Shown: positions 13,741-18,546 of the stretch, piece by piece
How positions within the stretch are numbered: the first letter of the stretch is position 1
Layout: every line of letters begins with the position of its first letter
DNA from: VFJZ01 sp038321545
Lineage (GTDB): Bacteria > Actinomycetota > Thermoleophilia > Gaiellales > F1-60-MAGs149
Assembly (NCBI GenBank): GCA_038321545.1
Contig: JBBQFB010000064.1
Location: forward strand, 1-18,546
DNA length: 18,546 bases
Reading direction: 5' to 3'
Program-made: the position numbers and the translations under genes
The notes under the pieces: model-generated
Told to the model about the DNA's origin: nothing
The model's input: only the letters and a program-made list of their open reading frames with translations
Database searches by the model: none

Positions 13741-14820
13741 CTACGGGCGGGGCGCCCACGACGGCCAGGCGTCGTAGCCCGGGTCGTTCGTCAGGCGGCG
13801 GATGCCCTTGCCGCTGGCGCGGGCGATGTAGAGGTCGGCGCCGCCCTCCGTGTCGTCCGCCGTCCACACCAGCGACTTGCCGTCCGGCGCCCACGCGACC
13901 GGCCAGTGGTCGTTGCCGGAGCGCACCGTCAAGCGCCGCAGGTTGCCGCCGTCGCTCGTCCGGGCGATCCACAGCTCCTCGTTCCAGTCGTTCGGGACGC
14001 CGTCGAAGCCGTTCTCCGACACCGAGAACGCCACCGTCCGGCCATCGGGCGACACCGAGCCCTGGTGCGCGTTCGGGACGTCGATCTGGAGGGGTGTCCG
14101 CCGGTCGGTGACCGTGTCGATGAGCACCAGCGTGCCCTTCGCGAACGGGCCCTCCGTGACCAGCAGCCGTCGCGAGTCGGGCATCCAGCTCGCCCACTGA
14201 CCGGCCGCCAGCTTGCGCTCCGTCCTCGTGCCGGGATCGACCAGGATCACGTCGGCGTGGTTGTCCCGCGACCGCGTGACGGCGATCGTACCGCCGTCCG
14301 GCGACCAGATCGGCGAGAACTCGTCACCGGGCGAGTCGGTCAGGCGCACCAGGTCGCTGCCGTCGACCGCGATCGAGTACAGGTCGAGGTTGCCGCCGGC
14401 ACGATCGGAGACGAACGCGATCCGGGCTCCGTCCGGCGACCAGGTCGGCGACATCTCGAGACCGGCGTCGCGGGTCAGCCGGAGCTCGCCCGAGCCGTCC
14501 GCGGCCGCGATCCAGATGTCGGCCTCGTCGACCGCCGTGGCCCGCGTGAAGGCGATCCGCTCCGCGCCCGGCGCCAGGCTGGCGGCCTCCTGCGTGGCCG
14601 TGCCCGGCGGACAGCCCTGACACCCGCGCGTCGTGAAGGGCATGGTCGTGCCGGGCGGCGGGTCGGCGGGGATCTTGCCGTAGACGATGCCGGCCTGCGC
14701 GTCGGGAGTGGACACGACGGGCCTCCTCGCGGACGACCCGGAATGGCCGCAGCCCGCGGCGAGCGCGACTGCGATCAGCGCCATGGCCGGCCTCCACCGA
14801 GTCGAGCTCACGCGCACCAT
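13741..14820 (-). CDS. TolB/PD40-type beta-propeller lipoprotein
   Basis: A 359-residue secreted lipoprotein. The signal runs to the lipobox LAAGC with Cys24. After a linker with a small Cys pair (TRGCQGCPPG) come about six beta-propeller blades of the PD40 (WD40-like) type. Repeated cores are visible: MSPTWSPDGARIAFVSDR, FSPIWSPDGGTIAVTRSR, SVSPDGRTVAFSVSE, PVAWAPDGKSLVWTADD and AWPSWAPRP, alternating with strands such as ELRLTRDAG, LVRLTDSPG and IRRLTNDPG. Such propellers bind proteins, peptides or glycans, and the partner is unknown. It lacks the TolB N-terminal domain, so it is not TolB proper. The ATG at 14820 has no clear ribosome-binding site, and a start at the GTG three codons later is possible. 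The YkfC-like gene diverges from it 47 bases away. Confidence 0.85.
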   Translation of the reverse strand: MVRVSSTRWRPAMALIAVALAAGCGHSGSSARRPVVSTPDAQAGIVYGKIPADPPPGTTMPFTTRGCQGCPPGTATQEAASLAPGAERIAFTRATAVDEADIWIAAADGSGELRLTRDAGLEMSPTWSPDGARIAFVSDRAGGNLDLYSIAVDGSDLVRLTDSPGDEFSPIWSPDGGTIAVTRSRDNHADVILVDPGTRTERKLAAGQWASWMPDSRRLLVTEGPFAKGTLVLIDTVTDRRTPLQIDVPNAHQGSVSPDGRTVAFSVSENGFDGVPNDWNEELWIARTSDGGNLRRLTVRSGNDHWPVAWAPDGKSLVWTADDTEGGADLYIARASGKGIRRLTNDPGYDAWPSWAPRP

Positions 14821-14855
14821 TGTGATCGGCCCGCCACGCGCCGTCCACCGTCCGC

Positions 14856-14861
14856 TACAAC
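14856..14861 (+). promoter_or_regulatory. -10-like element for the YkfC-like gene
   Basis: TACAAC lies exactly six bases before the ATG at 14868, in the same place as the other leaderless candidates, though the last base is C rather than T. No Shine-Dalgarno sequence is seen. Confidence 0.35.
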
Positions 14862-14867
14862 TCGCAG

Positions 14868-15626
14868 ATGCCCGTGAAACAGCGCGCCTGCATGTTCCCC
14901 GTCGCCGGCGTGTTCGCCGAGCCGACGGCCTCGTCCGAGCGGCACACCGAGGCCGTCTACGGCGAGGTCGTCACGCTGCTCGGCGCCGAGGCCGCCGGCT
15001 ACGTCCGCGTGCGCGTGGCGGACACCTACGAGGGCTGGGTCGCCGCGGGTGCGCTCGCGACGCCGCCGCATCACCGCCGCTCCGGCGAGACCGGCCGCGT
15101 CGTGGTGACCTCGCTGCGCGCCTCGCTGGGCGGAAACCGGGAGGCCTCGCTCGGCGCCGTGTTCATCGTCCAAGCCGAGGAGATGGGCGGCTTCCGGGTC
15201 GCGTTACCGGACGGCGAGATGGGTCTGCTCGCCCAGTCCGACGCCCAGCCGGCGGGCGCCGCGCTGCGCGTCGCGAACGGTGACGCGGTGGTGGCCGACG
15301 CGCGCCGCTTCCTCGGCGTGCCGTTCCTGTGGGGAGGCGTCACCTGGCGCGGCATCGACTGCTCCGGCCTCGTCCAGTCCGTCCACCGGCGCTTCCTGCG
15401 CCTGCTGCCGCGGGATGCCGACGCGCAGGAGACGGCCGGTCGCAGCGTGGACGCCGACGACGTGCGCGCCGGCGATCTGTACTGCTACGGCGACCACGTC
15501 GCGATCGCCACCGAGCGCGGCACCATCATCCACGCCTACGGCCGGGCCGGCGGCGTGGTCGAGACACCGCACCTCGACGAGCTGCGCACCCGTGTGCGCG
15601 CGATCCGGCGGGTGTTCGACGCCTGA
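14868..15626 (+). CDS. Cytoplasmic SH3-NlpC/P60 gamma-D-glutamyl peptidase, YkfC-like
   Basis: A 252-residue cysteine peptidase that probably cuts L-Ala-gamma-D-Glu-diaminopimelate muropeptides during cell-wall recycling. Two bacterial SH3-like segments come first (about 8-65, CMFPVAGVFAEPT to YEGWVAAGAL; and about 75-130, RVVVTSLRASLGGN). The NlpC/P60 domain follows (about 140-252), with the catalytic Cys in GIDCSGLVQ (165) and His in YGDHVAIA (210) and TIIHAYG (222). LPRDADAQ is typical of the YkfC/dipeptidyl-peptidase VI group. There is no signal peptide or lipobox, in contrast to the exported NlpC/P60 protein upstream, so it should act in the cytoplasm. The TGA directly abuts the stop of the convergent next gene. 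The specific substrate is inferred from the family. Confidence 0.85.
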   Translation: MPVKQRACMFPVAGVFAEPTASSERHTEAVYGEVVTLLGAEAAGYVRVRVADTYEGWVAAGALATPPHHRRSGETGRVVVTSLRASLGGNREASLGAVFIVQAEEMGGFRVALPDGEMGLLAQSDAQPAGAALRVANGDAVVADARRFLGVPFLWGGVTWRGIDCSGLVQSVHRRFLRLLPRDADAQETAGRSVDADDVRAGDLYCYGDHVAIATERGTIIHAYGRAGGVVETPHLDELRTRVRAIRRVFDA

Positions 15627-17264
15627 CTAGCCGGCGGGAACGGTGATGCGCCGCCACCGGGCACGGTTGCCGGACGAGTCGCGGAACGTCACCAGCACCG
15701 GTGCCCTGGTCAGCTTGAGGCTGCCGGACAGCCTCCGCTTGTGGAGCGTCTTCGACTTCTTGCCGACCTTCACGATCACGTCGACCCACGGCGTCTCGGA
15801 GTCCTTCAGCTTCCACGCCAGCCGGCCGCCTGCGTAGCGGACGCTGACGATGGTGGGCGGCGTCGTGTCGCGAGCGATCTCGTACGCGCGCGGGTCGGTC
15901 ACCGTGCCGCGGTTGCCGGCGACGTCCGTGGCCGTGAAGCCGATCGTGTAGAGGCCGGGCCGCGCCTTGCCGGGCGACCAGCGCAGCGAGTGTGCACCGC
16001 CTGCGAGGAGACCCAGCTTCAGGTCGACCACCTTCTTGCCGCCGCGCCGCCACGTCGCGACGACGCTCGACAGCTTCGTGACGGTGAACTTCACGGCGAA
16101 GCTGTCGCGGAAGCCGTCGGCGGGCACCGGATACACGCGCTTCGTGCCGCCGGGAATCACGTCGAACGCCGGCGCCTCGGTGCGGTAGTCGGCGAACGTC
16201 TGTCCGTACCCGCCGAGCACCGGGTCGGTGAGCGCCTTTCCGAGGTCGCCGAGTTGCTGCGTCTGCAGATCGTGGTACTCGAGCGGCGCCTCGCGCTGCT
16301 CCGAGTAGCGCGACCAGGAGCCCGTGTCGTAGCGCGGCATCCGCTCCTCTGCGGTCGCGGCGGCCTGCTTCGCCAGCGCTGCGTAGCGCTCGGCGCCGTC
16401 GAGCTTCGAGACCTGCTGCAGCCCGATGATCACCTGGAGGTCGGCGTTCAGCACGCGCAGGCCGGGATCGAACGGGTAGATGGGGAACCACACCGGCGCG
16501 CCCTTGGCCACGTCGGAGGCGGCGACGCCCTGAGCGAACGCCAACGCCGCGGTGCGGTAGCGCTCGTCGCCCGTCAGGGCGAAGCCGCGCGTGAGCGCGT
16601 CCATGGCGAGCGAGTGAGCCATCGGGCTCGACCACGGCGGGGCGCCGGAGCCAAACGGGAACAGGTACTCGGTGGTCAGGCCGCCGGAGCGGGGGACGGA
16701 CAGGTCGAGCGCCTTGTCCAGCAGGCGCTTCGTCACCTTCACGTCGCCGTGGCGGGCCGTGTCGCGGGCAAACCACCAGGACGCGAGCGGCTGGATCCGC
16801 AGGCCCTGGCCGGGGTAGCGCTCGAACGTGAGCGAGTCGATGCGGATGCGCTCGTGGATCCGCGGCAGCCGCTTCGGCAGCTCGGACACGTTGACCGACA
16901 TCTCGAGGAACACCTCGCGCGCCCGCTCGGGCGTGAAGCCCGACGTGCGGGCGATCCGGACGGCCGAGGCGGCGACCGCGGCGAGCTCGGTTCCCGCGGG
17001 GCCCTTGAGCTTGCGCGAGAGGCTGCGCGCCTTCCGCATCAGCCCGATGTCGGCCGCGCGCGTGGCGGCGTCGATGCCGCCCTGCTTGAGCGCCGCGGTG
17101 ACGATCGCGTCGGGCGAGGCCGCGGTACCGCGCATGGCAAGCAGCGGCCGCACCGACCCGGGCGGCTCGATGTCGACCGGCGGACCGGCCGCCGTCGCAG
17201 TCGGCGCGAGCACCAGCACAAGGGCCGCGGCCAGCACGGCGAGGGTGACCGGTCGCCGCGTCAC
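15627..17264 (-). CDS. Secreted D-glucuronyl C5-epimerase-like protein with C-terminal Ig-like region
   Basis: An exported protein of about 545 residues. The signal peptide is TRRPVTLAVLAAALVLVLAP followed by TATAAG. The middle, about 130-360, resembles the C-terminal (alpha/alpha-barrel) domain of glucuronyl C5-epimerases: SWWFARDTARHGD, LTTEYLFPFGSGAPPWSSPM, GLRVLNADLQVIIGLQQVS, then RYDTGSWSRYSEQ and LEYHDLQTQQLGDL, matching the DTGS and YH segments of that family. The remainder looks like one or two Ig/FN3-type beta domains (RPGLYTIGFTATDVAGNRGT, VLVTFRDSSGNRARW). It may act on a cell-wall or capsular uronic acid polymer, or only bind glycan; activity is unproven. The GTG at 17264 is preferred because TAGAGT at 17277-17272 would overlap the alternative GTG at 17273. 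No glycosyltransferase genes are adjacent. Confidence 0.8.
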   Translation of the reverse strand: MTRRPVTLAVLAAALVLVLAPTATAAGPPVDIEPPGSVRPLLAMRGTAASPDAIVTAALKQGGIDAATRAADIGLMRKARSLSRKLKGPAGTELAAVAASAVRIARTSGFTPERAREVFLEMSVNVSELPKRLPRIHERIRIDSLTFERYPGQGLRIQPLASWWFARDTARHGDVKVTKRLLDKALDLSVPRSGGLTTEYLFPFGSGAPPWSSPMAHSLAMDALTRGFALTGDERYRTAALAFAQGVAASDVAKGAPVWFPIYPFDPGLRVLNADLQVIIGLQQVSKLDGAERYAALAKQAAATAEERMPRYDTGSWSRYSEQREAPLEYHDLQTQQLGDLGKALTDPVLGGYGQTFADYRTEAPAFDVIPGGTKRVYPVPADGFRDSFAVKFTVTKLSSVVATWRRGGKKVVDLKLGLLAGGAHSLRWSPGKARPGLYTIGFTATDVAGNRGTVTDPRAYEIARDTTPPTIVSVRYAGGRLAWKLKDSETPWVDVIVKVGKKSKTLHKRRLSGSLKLTRAPVLVTFRDSSGNRARWRRITVPAG

Positions 17265-17271
17265 AGAGCCC

Positions 17272-17277
17272 ACTCTA
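17272..17277 (-). promoter_or_regulatory. -10 element for the C5-epimerase-like gene
   Basis: On the minus strand TAGAGT is followed by seven bases and then GTG (17264). It overlaps the other possible GTG start (17273), so if it is the real -10 the shorter protein is made from a leaderless mRNA. Confidence 0.4.
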
Positions 17278-17349
17278 CCCCATTTGCGGGGGAAGTTCGT
17301 CGTCGCCGGACGACGCGACGACGCCGCCGACTGGTGCGCCGCCGCGGGC

Positions 17350-17355
17350 TACCAT
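17350..17355 (+). promoter_or_regulatory. -10 element for the small unknown protein gene
   Basis: TACCAT lies six bases before the GTG at 17362. No Shine-Dalgarno sequence is present. It contains an ATG at 17354 that opens only a three-codon frame. Confidence 0.4.
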
Positions 17356-17361
17356 GCCTTC

Positions 17362-17838
17362 GTGACGCCTGCGGAAGTCGCCTGGTCGCTGTATCGCGAA
17401 GGACCCGGACACCACGACGCGGCAACCGAGCTTGCGCGAGGAATCGTCGCCGATGGTGCTGCCCCGGCCGATGAGGTCGCGCGCGCCGGGACGCTGCTGT
17501 TCGTGGCCGGCCGCTACGACGACGCGTCTGCCGCCCGCCTGCGCGCGCTCGAGCACGGGGCCGCGCCGCAGCTGCTCGCGTACCTCGACACGGCCTGCAT
17601 GCTGCGCACCGGCAGCGGCCGTGCCGCGCGTGCCGCGCTCGCGCTCCACCTCGCCGCCGCGCCCGATCCCCTCCACACCGACATGCCGTGGCTGGCGGCC
17701 ACCGTCGGCGCGCCCGTGCTGTCGTGGCAGGCCGCCCGCCGCGCCGGTCTGTCGCGGCCTCAGGCCGCGACGTTCGCCGCCCGCGGCGCGTGGCACCGGT
17801 CGCCGAAGCGCTCGTGCCGCGCGGTCTGCTCCCGCTGA
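17362..17838 (+). CDS. Hypothetical helical-repeat-like protein of 158 residues
   Basis: No family is recognised with certainty. The protein is Ala-rich and helical, with a stretch (EVARAGTLLFVAGRYDDASA) resembling a tetratricopeptide repeat, followed by LLAYLDTACMLRTGSGRAAR, which could be a second repeat-like unit. The C-terminus is basic (HRSPKRSCRAVCSR). No signal peptide or membrane segment is seen, so it is likely cytoplasmic. The GTG at 17362 was chosen because TACCAT lies six bases before it; the open frame continues far upstream only as a shadow of the epimerase-like gene. It ends 67 bases before etfB on the same strand. A better-than-random protein pattern and tight packing between genes support it, but it could be misjudged. 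Confidence 0.6.
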   Translation: MTPAEVAWSLYREGPGHHDAATELARGIVADGAAPADEVARAGTLLFVAGRYDDASAARLRALEHGAAPQLLAYLDTACMLRTGSGRAARAALALHLAAAPDPLHTDMPWLAATVGAPVLSWQAARRAGLSRPQAATFAARGAWHRSPKRSCRAVCSR

Positions 17839-17865
17839 CCGCCGGGCAGGACCGCGCTCCTGCCG

Positions 17866-17871
17866 TAGAAT
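17866..17871 (+). promoter_or_regulatory. -10 element of the etfB gene
   Basis: TAGAAT is a close match to the -10 consensus and lies 35 bases before the GTG start, so etfB would have a short leader containing GGAGGA. No clear -35 is seen at 17 bases. Confidence 0.45.
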
Positions 17872-17905
17872 CCGCCCCCACAAGCGCCCAGGAGGATCCG
17901 CGAAC

Positions 17906-18546
17906 GTGAAGATCGCGATCTGCGTGAAGGAGGTGCCGGATCCGACCGCCGACAAGCGGCTCGATCCCGGCACGAACCGGCTCGTCCGCTCGGGCGAGAA
18001 CACGCTGAACCCGTACGACCGCCACGCCATCGAGGCCGCCGTGCGGATCAAGGAGTCAGGCCGGGAAACCGAGATCAGCGTCGTGCTGGTCGGCCCCGCA
18101 TCGGCCTCGCGCACCGTCGACAAGGCGCTCGCGCAGGGTGGTGACCGCTCTGTGCACCTCGCCGACGACGGACTCGCCGGCTCGGACGTGATCGCGACTT
18201 CAAAGGCGCTCGCCGCGCTGCTCGAGCGTGACGCGTACGACCTCGTGCTGTTCGGCCAGCAGGCGTCCGACGCCGAGTGCTACGTGATGGCCTCGGCCGT
18301 CGCCGAGCGCCTCGGCCGGCCGTGTGTCACGCAGGCCGCGAGCCTCGATCTCGAGGGCGACTCGCTGAAGGTGAAGCGCCAGACCGAGACGGGCTACGAC
18401 ACGGTCGAGCTGCCTCTCCCGGCGGTCGTGTCGGTCTCCGACGCGATCAACGAGCCGCGCTACCCGTCGCTGCCCGCCATCATGGGCGCCAAGCGCAAGC
18501 CGCACGAGGTGCTGTCGCTGGCCGACGCCGGCCTCGACGCCGCCGC
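17906..18546 (+). CDS. etfB: Electron transfer flavoprotein beta subunit, C-terminus beyond right edge
   Basis: The beta subunit of the cytoplasmic EtfAB heterodimer, which takes electrons from acyl-CoA and similar dehydrogenases and passes them on via FAD; the beta subunit holds AMP. About 213 codons are visible. Diagnostic stretches are KIAICVKEVPDPTADKRLDP at the N-terminus, NPYDRHAIEAAVRIKE, YDLVLFGQQASDAECY, and the family signature VKRQTETGYDTVELPLPAVV leading to NEPRYPSLPAIMGAKRKP. The GTG at 17906 has GGAGGA nine bases upstream. etfA is expected just beyond the right edge. In contrast to the preceding genes, this one has a conventional leader with a Shine-Dalgarno sequence. Confidence 0.95.
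   Translation, partial: MKIAICVKEVPDPTADKRLDPGTNRLVRSGENTLNPYDRHAIEAAVRIKESGRETEISVVLVGPASASRTVDKALAQGGDRSVHLADDGLAGSDVIATSKALAALLERDAYDLVLFGQQASDAECYVMASAVAERLGRPCVTQAASLDLEGDSLKVKRQTETGYDTVELPLPAVVSVSDAINEPRYPSLPAIMGAKRKPHEVLSLADAGLDAA

Noticed and set aside
13741..14820. Calling the propeller lipoprotein TolB
   Set aside because: It lacks the TolB N-terminal domain and there are no tol-pal genes nearby; only the PD40 repeats are shared.
15741..17474. 577-codon plus-strand open frame opposite the epimerase-like gene
   Set aside because: Antisense shadow with repetitive Arg/Gly/His composition; the minus strand has a signal peptide and family motifs.

Overview
The window is high-GC (roughly 70% by eye) bacterial chromosome. 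Gene order, product types, GTG starts, TANNNT-type -10 elements and actinobacterial-style lipoproteins suggest an actinobacterium, probably a deep-branching lineage such as Thermoleophilia. That placement is inference, since no 16S or other marker is present. No tRNA, rRNA, CRISPR array, prophage or complete insertion sequence was seen.

Region 1 (1-2918, minus strand) is a branched-chain amino acid operon: leuB followed by ilvB with an ATGA overlap, ilvB running off the left edge. Upstream of leuB lies the most interesting signal in the window. A good promoter (TTGCCG-N17-TACCCT) drives a 35-residue leader ORF whose C-terminus is rich in Val, Leu and Ile. The two Leu codons of that ORF sit in a 9-base stretch perfectly complementary to the leuB Shine-Dalgarno sequence. 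This looks like a translational attenuator in which leader ribosome stalling would free the leuB ribosome-binding site.

Region 2 (3101-9827) looks like an amine or GABA/polyamine uptake and catabolism locus. On the minus strand a class III aminotransferase is followed by a PucR-type regulator (GTGA overlap). Divergently, on the plus strand, lie a GabT-like aminotransferase and two paralogous PotD-like lipoproteins, with no permease or ATPase genes. The divergent control region holds a perfect 17-bp dyad and TCCAC repeats that could be regulator sites. The second lipoprotein is preceded by a six-codon mini-ORF with a strong ribosome-binding site. A rho-independent-type hairpin ends the unit.

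Region 3 (9881-12265, minus strand) contains a 141-residue unknown protein, a DapA/NAL-family lyase and a proline racemase-family enzyme with a Ser/Cys catalytic pair. The last two suggest hydroxyproline catabolism.

Region 4 (12389-17264) is mostly cell-envelope genes: a secreted coiled-coil NlpC/P60 hydrolase, a REP-like inverted repeat, a TolB/PD40-type lipoprotein, a signal-less SH3-NlpC/P60 peptidase resembling YkfC, and a secreted D-glucuronyl C5-epimerase-like protein with a C-terminal Ig-like part.

Region 5 (17362-18546) holds a small helical-repeat-like unknown protein and the 5' part of etfB, cut by the right edge.

A feature running through regions 3-5 is that most genes without a Shine-Dalgarno sequence have a TANNNT-like -10 element 6-8 nt before the start codon, suggesting leaderless transcription.
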